Shown here: piece by piece, positions 10,854 through 23,013 of the stretch
Layout of the letters: each line of letters starts with the position of its first letter
Numbering within the stretch: the stretch's first letter is position 1
NCBI GenBank assembly: GCA_002189035.1
Contig: NEEC01000010.1
Coordinates: 2,480,001-2,544,000 of the forward strand
Source of the DNA: Utricularia gibba
Lineage: Eukaryota; Streptophyta; Magnoliopsida; Lamiales; Lentibulariaceae
DNA length: 64,000 bases
Reading direction: 5' to 3'
Translations under genes and position numbers: made by a program
The notes under the pieces: generated by a model
Databases searched by the model: none
The model's input: only the letters and a program-made list of their open reading frames with translations
Told to the model about the DNA's origin: nothing

Positions 10854-11012
10854 ATGATGAGTGACTTGGAGGAAAAGCAGAGACAGCACAGGCTTGCACC
10901 GCCTTTTTTGCTGTGCTTGATATTTTTTGTGGTGGGTTTCAGTTGGCAATGCTTAATTCTATATATATCTTCTATGGGCTCTTATATAGTTGTGCTCTTC
11001 ACATTTTCATGA
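10854..11012 (+). other. Putative 52-codon upstream ORF in the HSFA3 leader
   Basis: ATG-ATG at 10854 opens a frame for a 52-residue peptide with a hydrophobic middle (PPFLLCLIFFVVGFSW). It stops at 11012, 42 bases before the HSFA3 ATG. If this region is transcribed and unspliced, the uORF would repress HSFA3 translation. No transcript evidence is available from the sequence. Confidence 0.35.
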
Positions 11013-11054
11013 AGAACCCAATTTGGGTGTTCGATTTCTGCTGACAGAAGATTA

Positions 11055-12563
11055 ATGGATTCTGATGATTCCAAATACCCATTTTTTGAGCCTTTTTTTG
11101 GTTACCCGGCATTCGAACATGTTGAGCACCAGTTTGAGACGAAGCCCGGCTTCGAGGAAGAACAGGGGAGTGGCATGGAGGGGTCATTAGTCGCACCTAG
11201 GCCAATGGAAGCATTGTTTGTGAACCCAATTCCGCCGTTTTTGTCGAAGACTTTTGATTTGATCAGTGATTCTTCATTGGATGCTATAATTTCATGGGGT
11301 CCTCTTGGCCAAAGCTTTGTTGTATGGGATCCAGTGGAATTTGCGAGGACGATTCTGCCAAGGAATTTCAAGCATAATAACTTCTCGAGCTTCGTTCGTC
11401 AGCTGAACACTTATGTGGGTACCGTAGTTTCTTTCTTTGTTTACTGGCTTCTCTGTGTTTTTGAAATTCATCTTATACTCGTGATATGAAGTTATGTGTT
11501 GTTTTGAGGCTTGCAATGGGAAACTACATGGATATGATAGTTTCTTCACTTTCAGCTCCAGAGACCTTTGTACTGTGGTGTGAAGTTCAACTTCTGATAG
11601 CCAAAAGGGGAACATATTCCCCTGACTATGCTGTGTCTTTTCATCATCCTTTTAATATGAGCTTTCTTCTTCTTGCTGTCTTTGCTGAAAATTGTTTCAA
11701 GAATCTTTCAGGGATTTCGGAAGATCGATGCAGATAAATGGGAGTTTGCAAATGAAAGATTTATACGAGGACAGAAGCATCTACTTAGAGCAATACAAAG
11801 GCGAAGATCATCATCCCTGCCTCTGCAAATTGGTCCGCTGAATGAAACAGGGAGACATGAGATGGAGAGTGAGATTGAGCGTTTAAAGGAAGAGAAAACC
11901 CTGATGATGATGGAGCTGACTAAGCTTCAGGAACAGCAACAAGGAGCAGCTCAGCACATAGAGCGTGTGAAAGAGAGGCTCCACAAAGCAGAAGTTAAGC
12001 AAAAGCAAATGGTCTCCTTCATAGGGAAGTTTCAGAATCCAGAATTCATTTCATATCTCCAACAGTTATCAGATAACAAATCCATTGAATCACCTAAACA
12101 GACGCGGAAGTTCCTGAAACAGCATGCTCATACAACAGTTGCCACAGATTACACTTCCTCTGGACAGATTGTGAAGTGTGAACAAGAGGATCCATTCACT
12201 TTGGAGCATCTGGTTGGCTACCATCATCCAATACATCCTGCTGAGTTTGAAGACAAATTCAAGACAGTGCAGCAATCTCTCAGCACCCCAAATCATGATG
12301 AAGTCGGAGCACCATCCGGTGAGCTTGGAAACTACAGGCCGCACTCCGAGCAAAGCTTTCCAGCCATTCCATATACTCAGAGCACGCTCCAAGGAGAGGG
12401 CGTTTGGAACATCCAAAGCTCGATACTGGAGTTACCAAGGAACGTCGACAGCTTCTATTTTAGGGGAGGAGACGATTCATCAAATACTTGGAACTATGAC
12501 TCATTTTTGCAGACACAAAGTTTCAGGGTAGATGAAGAGGAGACTTGGCATTGGGATCCATAA
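11055..12563 (+). CDS. HSFA3: Heat stress transcription factor A-3
   Basis: This activator binds heat shock elements as a trimer. Exons at 11055-11414 and 11712-12563 give 403 residues; the single intron interrupts the DNA-binding domain at the position conserved in plant HSFs. The DBD (about residues 58-150) reads [40 protein letters not shown] then [16 protein letters not shown] class A HR-A/B coiled coil follows (about 180-250). The tail carries Trp-containing acidic patches ([24 protein letters not shown]), the Trp-type activation motifs typical of HSFA3 rather than other class A factors. In Arabidopsis HSFA3 is a direct DREB2A target, and a DRE core is present upstream here. Confidence 0.93.
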
Positions 12564-12705
12564 TACATATATATTCTTCTTATATCCATCTGGGACCCCA
12601 AAATATAGCCGTTGTAGCTGCGCAATGTTCACACTTCACAGGCGATTTGAAATATTGTTTTCCACGTGCGTCAATCTTTTTTTTAAAAAAACCGTAACTC
12701 ATTCA

Positions 12706-12731
<26 letters not shown>
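12706..12731. repeat. (AT)13 microsatellite
   Basis: A perfect AT dinucleotide run about 145 bases after the HSFA3 stop, probably in or near its 3' UTR. Confidence 0.9.
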
Positions 12732-12736
<5 letters not shown>

Positions 12737-12868
12737 TCTATAAAATAAATCGATTATAGGAGTTAATTTTTATAACTATAAAGCTAATTATTAAATTTGG
12801 AGAAAAATAAAATAAATCAATAATTATCAAAAGTGCTCCTTCCAATAAAAACTGGACAGCTCACAACA

Positions 12869-12930
12869 GGCCCAAAATTGGAAAGCCGGAACGGCCGGCC
12901 CACTTTCGTCTTGCCTCTTTTTAAACCCTA
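12869..12930 (+). promoter_or_regulatory. Site II elements and telo-box upstream of the HD2 gene
   Basis: GGCCCA occurs at 12869 and 12897, and AAACCCTA (telo-box) at 12923-12930, all within 145 bases of the HD2 ATG. This pairing marks promoters of nucleolar, ribosomal and proliferation genes in plants, fitting a nucleolar histone deacetylase. Confidence 0.6.
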
Positions 12931-13010
12931 GAGAGTTCCTCTCCCTGCTGCATCGATTTTCTTGCTGCTCATTTTGGTAAAACCCTACAGAAGGTTGTGA
13001 GTACTTCGAT

Positions 13011-15441
13011 ATGGAATTTTGGGGTAAGTGTGTTGTTGCTTTTATATCTGCATTAGCGGCCGTCCAATCTTACGCAAGCAATTGCATTTTTCGTTTTCGA
13101 GGGCTACGTCGTGTATCCTAGGGCCGCATTTGTTGTGCTTTTTACTTGTTTCTGGTTGAAATGTTTGTTTTGCGTTGTTTGTTTTACTTGGAAGCCCATG
13201 TTTGGAGGGGTAGGTTTTTCCTTTTGGAACGTGTATGAATATTTTCTGTGTAAATGCTCTTTGATTTCCTTCATCCTGGACTTGAAGTTAGATTTTGATT
13301 GTTATTATACAAAGGTGCATTTTTTCGTTCTTTATAGAGAAGCAAGATTTTCATTGTAAGTTCTCCATTCCCGTATCGTCTCTAGCTTTGTGGATTGAGT
13401 TGTGCTGTGAAATATTTATCACTGATTCTACCTGTCACTGAGTATTAAATTTTATATTACGACAATTTAGAGTTGTGGCTTGTGGATAGATGACTATAAT
13501 TGTGTTTATAAAAATTTATAGTTATAATTTTCTTAAAGTAATATATGCAAGATTTCCTAAATAATCTAATAGATTTGACTTTCAGGAATTGAGGTAAAAA
13601 GTGGAGAGACTTTTAAGGTATCACCTGGGGATGGCATGGTTTTGCACCTTTCACAGGTATGTCAATTCAATGAATTATGATCGTGGAATTGAAGTTCCTA
13701 GAGACTCAAGTAAAAATTTGAGATCCATTTTCCATGTAAGTTGGTATGTTATTTTTTCCCTTTTAGGCTTCTATTGGTGAAACCAAGCATGATAAGGACT
13801 CCAGCGTCCACTTGTTTATGAATGTTGATGGCAAGAAACTTGTTCTGGGGACTCTCTTCTCCCAAAGGTTACCTCAGCAACAGTTTGACCTAGTTTTTGA
13901 ACGTGACTTTGAGCTATCTCACAACCTCAAAAATGGGAGTGTTTACTTCTTTGGATACAAGGCCACAAACCCTGTGGAAGATGAATATCCTTTTTTCAAA
14001 ATTACATCACAGTAAATTCTTGAAGGCTCTTTGGTATTTTTATTCACTAAACATTTCCTTGACTTTTAGTCTATTGTTTCTTTCACTGAGTTTCCTGAGG
14101 GAGATTCTGGTAAATTTCTCCTTTTGGTCTTGTTTTTTGTCTTTGCCCCACATCTCATCCTCATAGAATTTTTCCAACTTATTTATATTGGATCTGCATT
14201 GCAGATGAAATTGACACAGATGAGGAGAATCCTTTGAACCTTGAACATAATGGTATCCTGTAATTACTTTCCTCTTATTTTGCCAAGCATTTTGAGGGGT
14301 CTTCTAAATATTCAGTTGATATTAAAATTGCAGGTAGACTTGAAACCAAAGGCAAACAAGATAAACCCGCTGAAGTTCAGACGGCAAAGGCTGCCAAGGA
14401 AAAACAGCCCGATGCTGGAAGAAAGGTTAAGATTGTTGAACCTAATAAGGAAGCTGCTCATCAAGATGATGATGACGATAGTGATGATATGATGTCTGAT
14501 GATGAAGATGATTCTGAGGTACACGTTATTTTGAAACCAGGAAACATGATTTAATTCTACTAGAGAAAATGTTTTAATTCTGCAAATTCTTTCTGATTCT
14601 TCAAATTCCTTATTCTTGGTTGCTCACAATATTTCGATTATTATAGAATGAGTTAGTTTAAATTTAGCGTTGCTATGGTTTGTAATTTTTTTCGATTATT
14701 ATGGATGACAATTGTAAGCTGAACCCATTGGTCTTTGTTATGACATTGTAGGATGGCAATGGCTTGGGCGACTCCGATGATGATGACGACTCAGATGAGG
14801 ATGAGGAGGATGATGATGAAGATAATGAAGAGACTCCTCCAAGGAAGGTTTGTGACTCTTCTGGTGTTTTATTTGTACTGGGTATGATGACATTGACATC
14901 TAGCAGGAAAAGGCTTGTAGAACCTATGTTTTACCCTATGTTTCTTCCTTTATCAGGTTGAATCTAGCAAGAAGAGAGTTGTAGAGTCTGCTTCAAAAAC
15001 ACCTGTTCCTAATAAAAAGGCGAAAGTGAACCCTCAGGGAACTGGTAAGATTTCTTTCGTGTTGCTGATATTTTTGCCACTTAACAGTTTTGTTTCGTTG
15101 CAAGGGTATGTTGCTTACAGTTTCAATAAAGATGTACTGTATTATCTTAATTCCTTCACCATTTGCAGATGGGAAAAAGGTCGGAGGTCATGTCTCTACC
15201 CCATACCCATCTAAGCAAGCTGGGAAGGTAGCTGCAAAAGGCACAAACGAGAAAACCCCAAAATCAGCTGGAGCACATGAGTGCAAGAGCTGCTCGAGGT
15301 AATTGCTTACGATTATAGATGAAAGTTACCAACGGGTGAATAGCTTGTGAAGGATGAACTCTGATAGACTATTCGTTTTACAGGTTATTTGGCTCTGAGC
15401 AAGCTCTTGATAGCCACAATAAAGCTAAGCACGGGAAGTAA
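13011..15441 (+). CDS. HDT: HD2-type (plant-specific) histone deacetylase with C2H2 zinc finger
   Basis: This is a nucleolar chromatin regulator linked to histone deacetylation and gene silencing. Ten exons (13011-13023, 13586-13656, 13767-13984, 14087-14109, 14205-14252, 14334-14518, 14752-14847, 14957-15044, 15169-15298, 15384-15441) give 309 residues. The N-terminus MEFWGIEVKSGETFKV and the nucleoplasmin-like fold (about 1-100) are diagnostic. Long Asp/Glu runs and Lys-rich segments follow. The C-terminus is a TFIIIA-type finger, CKSCSRLFGSEQALDSHNKAKH. Intron 3 (13985-14086) has AT-AC ends and a U12 branch site. Exon 4 is a 23-base microexon encoding EFPEGDS; without it the acidic region breaks frame. 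Confidence 0.93.
13985..14086 (+). other. Apparent U12-type AT-AC intron in the HD2 gene
   Basis: The donor ATATCCTTTTTT matches the U12 consensus ATATCCTT. TTCCTTGAC at 14055-14063 matches the U12 branch consensus. The intron ends in AC at 14085-14086. Removing it keeps frame (phase 2) and gives VEDDEFPEGDSDEID. Reading through instead stops at once after DEYPFFKITSQ. Confidence 0.8.
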
Positions 15442-15857
15442 GTAGTAACATGAAGTCAATGCATTTTTGGGACAATTTCAACATCCAGTGTAAAGCCCCA
15501 AGGACGGTTCTAGTAGACCACTATGTTATTTGTGAGACTAATGCTCATTTCTTTTCTGTTGATTGACAAGGGAATTGCCCAACCTCTTAATTCATCTCTC
15601 CAGCACTGCTTTTTCTTAGTGTGAAGTCTGAAACCTGGACAATCCTACAGATTCACTTATAAAGTAGATTTGATGAACTGAAAAAGGTCAACTCAACTCA
15701 ACCTCATAACTGAAACACCAGTACATTACAACACCTAAAGGTGAACAAAGTTACAATGGAGCATCAGATACATCAGGAATCAGCACGCAAAAGACATCAA
15801 TCAGCAATTAGTCTTGAAAATGGTTTACTCAGTTCTTTGTGAATGTTGAGAGAGAGA
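15442..15857. other. 3' flanks of convergent HD2 and AHL genes
   Basis: Non-coding sequence between two convergent stop codons, presumably both 3' UTRs. No RNA gene or repeat was recognised. Confidence 0.6.
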
Positions 15858-17387
15858 TTAATCCTCTGTTGGCATAGGGATGTTGATGTCCGGATGCGGA
15901 TGCCAGATGATGGAAGCTGGGTAGCCGGAGCCATTCTGGTTGCCGTTGCCGGAGTGCAAATCCCTTTTGCTGAAACTCTGATCAGCTTCTCCCTGGCTCC
16001 GTGAGATGTCAAGGGATTGAATTGGGGTGCTTTCTGGCGCTTCTTGTGATATCGGTGTAGCAGACACAACCGTGGCCAGAGGCGCAGCGACTGCTGGTGA
16101 TGGCCTATGTTTCTGCATCTTGAATCCATTTGGAACGAAGGTTCCAACCACAATCTGGATATCATGATGGTACACTTAGCCTTATTACATCATGGAAAAA
16201 TGAACTTACTGATAAGAAGAGGATGCAAGGAGCCCTCATGCCTGAATCAGGCTTGCAGCAGTGAGCATTCCGGCCACCCCACCGCCGATGACACGGCCAC
16301 TCTGGCTGGCCAACGAGATGCTCAACCCGCCGGTACGGCTCTTGATTCCGGCATCATCTGACACAGTGTATGATCCACTGAGAGTCAAGATATCAAACAG
16401 CCCCTGCATTCATCACAAAGTTTTAACACGTTTCCTGCTTTCAACGAAGAAGAGAAATTCACAGGCCTCATATGTCATTAAGCCGCCAGATGAACCAGGG
16501 TGCCTGAGGGTAGCACTGGAGACAGGGCCATTGGCTGAGAGCACACATATCCCTTGATTCCCCTTTTGAGCAAAGGTGAGTATCTTACCTGCAACATCCT
16601 GGAAGCATGGAGTAAAATCAATGGAAATCATGAAGATTGGAACTTTTCTAAAGGCTTGCAGTTGCAGATAGTGAATATGAAGTTCTCATTACCTCCCCAG
16701 CTTCCACAGTGATAACATGGGGAGTAAAGTCTCCACATGCTGTCATTTCACCTACAGAAACAGTGGGACAGAATCATATCTCACGAACATAGACAGAGAA
16801 AACCAAAAGGAAGCTTCATTACGGTGTACGGAAGGTTAGATCTGGATGAACACTCGCAAGAAATGGAGAGAAAGAAGATGAGTGCACACGCAATACAAAG
16901 TTTGACCATGGATCTTAGTGGGGAATGGGTTGAGAACCAGAGTAGCATGAAGAAGAGGTTAAGTGAGATGGAAATTACCCATAGCAGCAAGAGTTTTCAA
17001 GTTCTTTGAACCAGGCGGCCGGCCACGACCGCGCTTTGCGCCAGAAGAGAGCTCATACGACGGCGGAGATGGTAGATTAAAGCCCTCAGACAGCGGCGGA
17101 GGAGAAGGCTTTATGTACGACGGATTAAGATTACCCTCGGCGTCGTACTTCCTCGGCCTACCCCTTTTCTTCTTCCCCAACGTCGAGAAGAAGTCTCCGT
17201 TTCGACTGCTCCCACCTGCAGCCACCGCGTTTGTGGTCACCACCTCCCCGCTAATGTTCATGGTGAGTGCACCCGGAACCCCACCACCGCCTCGGCCGAA
17301 GGACTCCCCGCCGGTGGACGGCGACTCCAGCTCCATATTACCATTCAAGGACCCAGAATCAGTGGGTTCTCTGTCCTCAATCTCCAT
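15858..17387 (-). CDS. AHL: AT-hook motif nuclear-localized (AHL) protein, two AT-hooks plus PPC/DUF296
   Basis: AHLs bind AT-rich matrix-attachment DNA and regulate growth and flowering. Exons at 16979-17387, 16693-16751, 16467-16598, 16242-16403 and 15858-16154 give 352 residues. AT-hook 1 is KKKRGRPRKYD (about residue 74) and AT-hook 2 is KRGRGRPPGSKN (about 122). The PPC domain follows: FTPHVITVEAGE, ICVLSANGPVSSATLRHPGS, FDILTLSGSYTV and IVVGTFVPNG. The two last introns appear to start with GC instead of GT (after MTYE and after SLIQ); only these junctions restore the domain. The start at 17387 is the first ATG; the frame is open further upstream, but that part lies in a pyrimidine-rich leader. 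Confidence 0.92.
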
Positions 17388-18166
17388 GACTATCACAAAA
17401 ATCCACCCAAACAAAGATTTCAAATTTTCAAAACACAAAAAAAGACGCAGGTGAAGAAATGGCGGGCGAAACTTGCAGCAGAAAACCCCAGATTTGGCTT
17501 CGTCTGCTAAGTTATGGGAAATGTGCAGAGAGCTGAGTTCCCTCCCTCCATTAATGCCGTTGAAAGAAGGAAATAAAAAAAACAATAAAATAAAATAATT
17601 AGCAAAAAACGCCGGCTATAAACATTTAATTTTTTTAATCTTAAAAAAGAAAAAAAATGCAAAACGCAAATATTTTTTTAGGATAAAGAATCTCCATTAA
17701 TTAATATTGAGCGTAAAAATCGAATTATTTAATGCTGAATTAATTTCCTTAATAATGTGAAGATTACAATGTTCATCATGTCCGTGTGAATAAATGTCCA
17801 TTAAATTTCGTTATTATTGTGTTATTCCTGCCTTATTACATAGACTAATTATGTTTAGAGCCTGGAGCAATGATTCATTACAATAAATAGGGTATTTACA
17901 TAGAATAGGGAGGAGCACTCAATCCCAAAAATCATGTACAAAATACAGAAATAATAAGAAATCTCAAACCAAATACTATATTCCTATTTCAATGGCCTTT
18001 AATTTCCTCACATTATTTTAAAATTGGAAACACAAACCCAACTCATGGGTTAATACAACTAACCATGGTTAGCAATGCCAACTTATAGATGGTATGTTCA
18101 TGCTCACAAGCTGCCAATACGCTAAGAATGCAAACAAAAAAGATTAGCAATTAGCAGCACCTCTAG
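17388..18166. other. Intergenic, AT-rich
   Basis: Leader and promoter of the leftward AHL gene and 3' flank of the aspartic protease. From 17580 to 18050 the sequence is A/T-rich spacer without genes or repeats that I can support. Confidence 0.55.
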
Positions 18167-20842
18167 TTACAAAAATATGAGCACAAAGAATACCAGCAGC
18201 AGGAGGCTGCAGTTAGCATATGTTTCATGGGGAGCGGTTCGAGATGAGCTTCGGCTCACACTCAGCTGCCCGGAATTCATGAATTCATCTCTCCCGTAGG
18301 TTATGGATACATTCACAGAAGAGGAGCCTGAAAAGGGAGAAGGAAGAACAGATTAAAGTGGAGTTGAAAAGGCAAGATTGAAGTGTAGGGGGGAATGGAG
18401 GAAGGAGCAGCCTACAATCAAAATCAGTCCATCCGATCCTCTGCCGAGCTAAGTCGTAGACGAAAATCTTATCCTTGAGAACAAGATCTGGGGGAGAATC
18501 AGCTGTTAGCATACTTTCAAGTAGTTGTTAGCATACTTTCAAGAGGGGTGTCTTGGATATGCAACCCACCTCCTAATATTGTCATTCCTTGATTCTGAAC
18601 CTTCACGAACCCTATGCACCAAACTGTGGCGCCATCCTGTTAAAGGGGAAGGAGAAGTGGTGAAAATTGCGTTTGAGTGATGATTGTTGGCGTTTAAGGT
18701 TAAAGCTGTGCCCTGATGAAGGACTCACAAGGAATCCAGAGTGCAGAAGGTAGTCTGCTGGTCTTAACAACAGTGATGCACCTCCAGTGAAAATGAAAGC
18801 TACCGCAGGGAATACATCGGATACACTAGAAATAAACCAGAAGTATTAAGTGTTTGTGAGGAGGCTAAACACACCAGTTAGATGGGCAGGAGAAAAGAAA
18901 AAAAAACCTTGTGGAGAGCACATAGCATTGATTTCCCTTAGACGTAATTGATCTGACGGATTGAGATACAACAGAAGTTATCTGCAGAACAGTAGGAGAA
19001 CGTAAGCCAACTTCACGGCAGATTAAAAATGTTCGAGGAGCCATAAGATCAAATGAGTTTTTTTTCAGATAGAGACCAGGATTCAGAAGGACCAATTACT
19101 ACAAAGAAACATTCTAGCTCTGACTATGATAATACAGGAGGAAGAAGGTAGGGATTACATACAGCAGCGACAAGTGGATCATATGCTGCTTCTACTAGGT
19201 ATGCTAAAGTTGTTCCCGAATCAACAATAGTTCCTTGGTTTCCAGAGGTCATAAACACTGCTTCATCAATGGGCAAAGACTGCCCATTGACCGCAATGCT
19301 CTGCAGATACAAATTATAATGAGGCCTGAAAAATCAGAAAGAAAAAATCAAAATGTGTATGTAAGAATGATCCCATGCACGGGTCTTAAAATTTTCCTGA
19401 TCAACACAAGAACTGAAAAACTGGGAACCCAGACTCAGGCTTGTGATCATCATTTCATTCTTTTACGATGAAATAAGCAGCAACAGGTGAAATGTTAATT
19501 TACAGTTGCACTTTGTAAAGTACGTACTGTGATGGAACAAGGGGTGTATAAACGATACTTGGATCCAATATCTCACCAAGAACAAGTATACCCCCACCAT
19601 TGCCCTCGCCTTTCAGACAGTGAGAGAATACTCTAGGTGTTAACCCAAGAGAAGACAACTGTGATATCACTGAAAGACCATGCTGGCCAAATCCAAATAT
19701 CCCATCAACTGCTCTATCTGATTTAGTCAAATCCCCGTATACAGAGGTGCTGCACCTGGCCATATATTCAATTCAACTCTTCAACACACTCAAACACAAT
19801 GTTAGAAGGTAAAGGAACAAAAGGTGCCACGAGATACAACACATCGAAAGCAGCCACCATAGATACCCAGGGGCCTGATGAAGGTAAAAGTGTGCATCAA
19901 TACAGTACAGTCAACAGACGAACAAGAAAAAAAGGGAACAGAAGATGCATACCCAAAAACAATAGACGCAGAGGAGTTGGCTTCTAACGAGTTACCCAAA
20001 ATTGAATCGAAATGGAATCTGTCGTATAAATACGATCCAGAAGCCCCACTTCCATCTCCATATTGGAATGAGAAATCACATCTGTTGCTGTCAGTGGAAC
20101 ATTCGGCAGAAGAAATTTGAATAATGGAACTGCATACGCTTTCAGAACATGAAATTGGCGCAACAGTCGAAGATGCAGCAGGATCAAACAAGTTGACTGG
20201 AATCTGTGAGTAAATAGAATTGAATGACATTGACCAAGAAATTGAAGGTACAAAAGAATTACAAACGTTAAGAGTTTTTACCCCCAGTCCGCTATTATGG
20301 GGGCAATTGCTACAGGAACTGCAAGCCACCCACAAAATATCACTCCCAGTATCAATCTGAACATTGAACTCCTGTGGCGGAGATCCCAATCTTACTTTTG
20401 TGTAATACAGCCTACAGAAACATAAAAAATGCAGATGAACATCATAGCAAATGTATCTGGATCAGTGAATATTACGCGGGTGCAAGAAACAAACAAACAG
20501 AATGAAAATGGCTACGACCATTCACCAACCAAACTAAGCTGAACATCAGATTGCACAAAAAATTCAGAAAGGCGATTCATAATTTTACCCCACGGCGTAA
20601 GGATCGGAGGAACCCCCGACAGGAAAATTCACAATTCCACCGGAGAATCCCTGCAGCATCCGTGCATGCCTCGCACGATCCCTAGCCTTAATCTCCTCCA
20701 ACTCCATCGTCTCCCCAATCGGAGAAACCCTCTCCAGACGCAAAATCTGCTGAAAACCACCACCGCCCCCGAAAGCAGCCACCACATCAGCGGCCGTAAG
20801 CAGGACGACTGCCGCCATCAGAAACAAACCCCCGGCAGCCAT
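18167..20842 (-). CDS. Pepsin-like A1 aspartic protease, membrane- or GPI-tailed
   Basis: This is a secreted or cell-surface endopeptidase. Ten exons (20589-20842, 20282-20411, 19953-20203, 19528-19755, 19163-19325, 18908-18981, 18729-18825, 18570-18636, 18416-18487, 18167-18327) give 498 residues with all phases consistent. A hydrophobic signal peptide (about 1-26) is followed by the first catalytic motif [14 protein letters not shown] and the second, DSGTTLAYL. The flanking sequences [37 protein letters not shown] and [19 protein letters not shown] match plant members such as At2g36670. Many Cys residues suggest disulfides. The last exon ends in a hydrophobic stretch ([13 protein letters not shown]), suggesting a GPI-attachment signal or tail anchor. 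Confidence 0.94.
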
Positions 20843-21823
20843 CGCTTCCCCCAATGGTGACGAATGAGCTAGTTTCCGAGTGGGTATCAGGGGTCCATGA
20901 AAAAGGGGAAACGATCACACAGCATCCCAGGGTTCTGCAAGGATTTCCTCCAACTTGGACTGATTCCACGAAGACCACCCAAAGAAGTGACCTCAACACA
21001 CAGGTACACGCATGGATGTCTGTGTGCGTGACCAGAAGATAGCCGTAATTTTCGACGACGCTTTATTTAGGCAAATTCGAATTTGAATTGCTCAACACTG
21101 CTTTAAGGAAGCATACCCACGGTGCCAAATCCACGAAACTGGTCGACACGATGCAAGAAATCACTAGGGTTTACCTCCTCCGGCAATTCATTTGATTCAG
21201 AAACATGATCCCGCCGGATCTTCTTGTGCATTGCAGAAGGGATAGCTCATGCCTTCAACTCGTTCTAAACAAACCCCCTTCTTTTTATCAAACCTAAATA
21301 TGATGAAAAATAAATATATTTTACAATATACAAGCAATTTATAAAATAATTATACAATTTTTCTAAAAATATTTATCAAATATAAAGATGATAAGAGGGA
21401 TTTTTTAATCATTTTAATTTTGTTTATTAATTATTATTATTATTTATTTAAATACAAATAATTTAAATATATTATTAATTAAAGCATTCCAGTTTCACAA
21501 AAAGGAGCATTGAGGTAACTGGAGTGCCGAACAAGAACAGATGATGACACTCAATCCGATGCCTGATAATCCTGTCTTAAATGCCAGTTCCCTGTCGGGC
21601 ATGAAGGATGCAATTCAACACGTTTTTACCAGGGCCAGATTGCCAGTATATTTACGGGAATCAGCAATAAGATTACAGAAAGGGGAACTAGATCATGCTA
21701 TGTCTCACACATTGCAAATGTCTCCAAAGTTCCATTCTCCGGGTTTACTAACTAACCTACAAAAGAATCAAAGGGGAAGGTTGGGGTCATGCTCATGCCA
21801 CCACTGTAACTCTGGGAAAATTC
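20843..21823. other. Intergenic
   Basis: Promoter side of the aspartic protease gene (20843 onward) and 3' flank of the ankyrin gene. Positions 21290-21480 are very A/T-rich. A rightward open frame at 21541-21834 runs antisense to the ankyrin 3' end and resembles no known protein. Confidence 0.55.
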
Positions 21824-23013
21824 TCAGGATATAGAACCAGCGGCTTCTTCTAGTATTGTACGTGCTTCAGTTCCAGGATCAGCAAGTTCACAAGGGGTCT
21901 GGAAATGCAGAGAAATTCAGGTAACAGTTGAAAACGGACGTTGGCTGAGATGTAAGTCACATACCTTCCCATATACGTTTGTTAAAAGGGGGGATGCACC
22001 GTATGTGAGTAATAATCTGATGACATCTGCATATTCACCTCTTGCAGCATGGTGAAGAGGCTAAAAGATGAAGAACAGGAAGTGATAAGTACATAGCCGG
22101 TTATGGTTTGGTTGATTTTTCTCTGATGTGGGAACGAAGGTCAGATGGTGAATGAACAGAAGATGTCAAACTCACAGTGTCCCCTTCGGTGTCATCAGTA
22201 TCCAACATCCTCTTCACACGCTCAGGATTATTAGCATGGCTGATAAGAAGTTGGGCAATCTCTGTATAACCTGAAGAGTAGTTTCCACCAACGAAAGATA
22301 GATTGTCAACAGCATTTGTGATGAATAATTAGTCCATTCATGTACAAGATAACCAAAAAACACCTCCGGCACATGCGTCATGCAATGGAATCCCACCATC
22401 TTCATCCTTAGCCTCCAGGTTAGCCCCTCTTTCCAACAAAAACTGCAACAATTTTAAAGATTTTGGGTACTGGAATTGGCAATCTTAACTGCACGTAATC
22501 ATTGAATAAATTGCCTGACCTGAACACAATCCAAATGACCATAAAGGCAAGTCAGATGAAGAAGCGTGTCACCATCTTCCATTGGATCATCGATGTTTCC
22601 ATCATAATCGTCTGACAATTTCATAATAACATTCAAAACACAAGCACTCTGCAATCTAACAAAGCTTCTTTGTTCATACACGCGAACAAAGGAAGCCGCA
22701 ACGGAAGAGGAAAAAGGGCCAAATTACATGCATAAATCACAAATTTAAGCGCTGCAGAGGGCGCGTACATATAATAACGAGCCAAAGAAATTGAAATAGT
22801 TCAAGCGCACATACACCAGTATCAGTTACCTAAACAACGACGGAGCGCGTCCACGTCACCGGACTCGGCAGCCTCGACGATGGGCCGGAGATGGACAGGA
22901 ATTTCAGCGTGGTCAATGTCTTCATCATGTTCGGCGAACTCCAGGCCTCCATCATCGAATAGAGCATCGGCTTCCTCATCGCCGCCATCCCGTCTGCCGT
23001 TCGGCACCGCCAT
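21824..23013 (-). CDS. Small ankyrin-repeat protein
   Basis: A probable protein-protein interaction adaptor. Six exons (22830-23013, 22520-22611, 22364-22442, 22176-22270, 21965-22060, 21824-21898) give 206 residues. After an acidic N-terminus (residues 1-45) come about four ankyrin repeats: HLRPIVEAAESGDVDALRRC, DGDTLLHLTCLYGHLDCVQ, DGGIPLHDACAGGYTEIAQL and GDTPLHHAARGEYADVIRLL. A short cap (TPCELADPGTEARTIL) closes the array. The ATG at 23013 is the first in frame. The upstream region has GGCCCA/TGGGCC elements at 23125, 23143 and 23215. No other domain is present, so the partner cannot be guessed. Confidence 0.88.

Noticed and set aside
21541-21834. 97-codon rightward frame
   Set aside because: Overlaps the 3' end of the ankyrin gene on the other strand and resembles nothing known.
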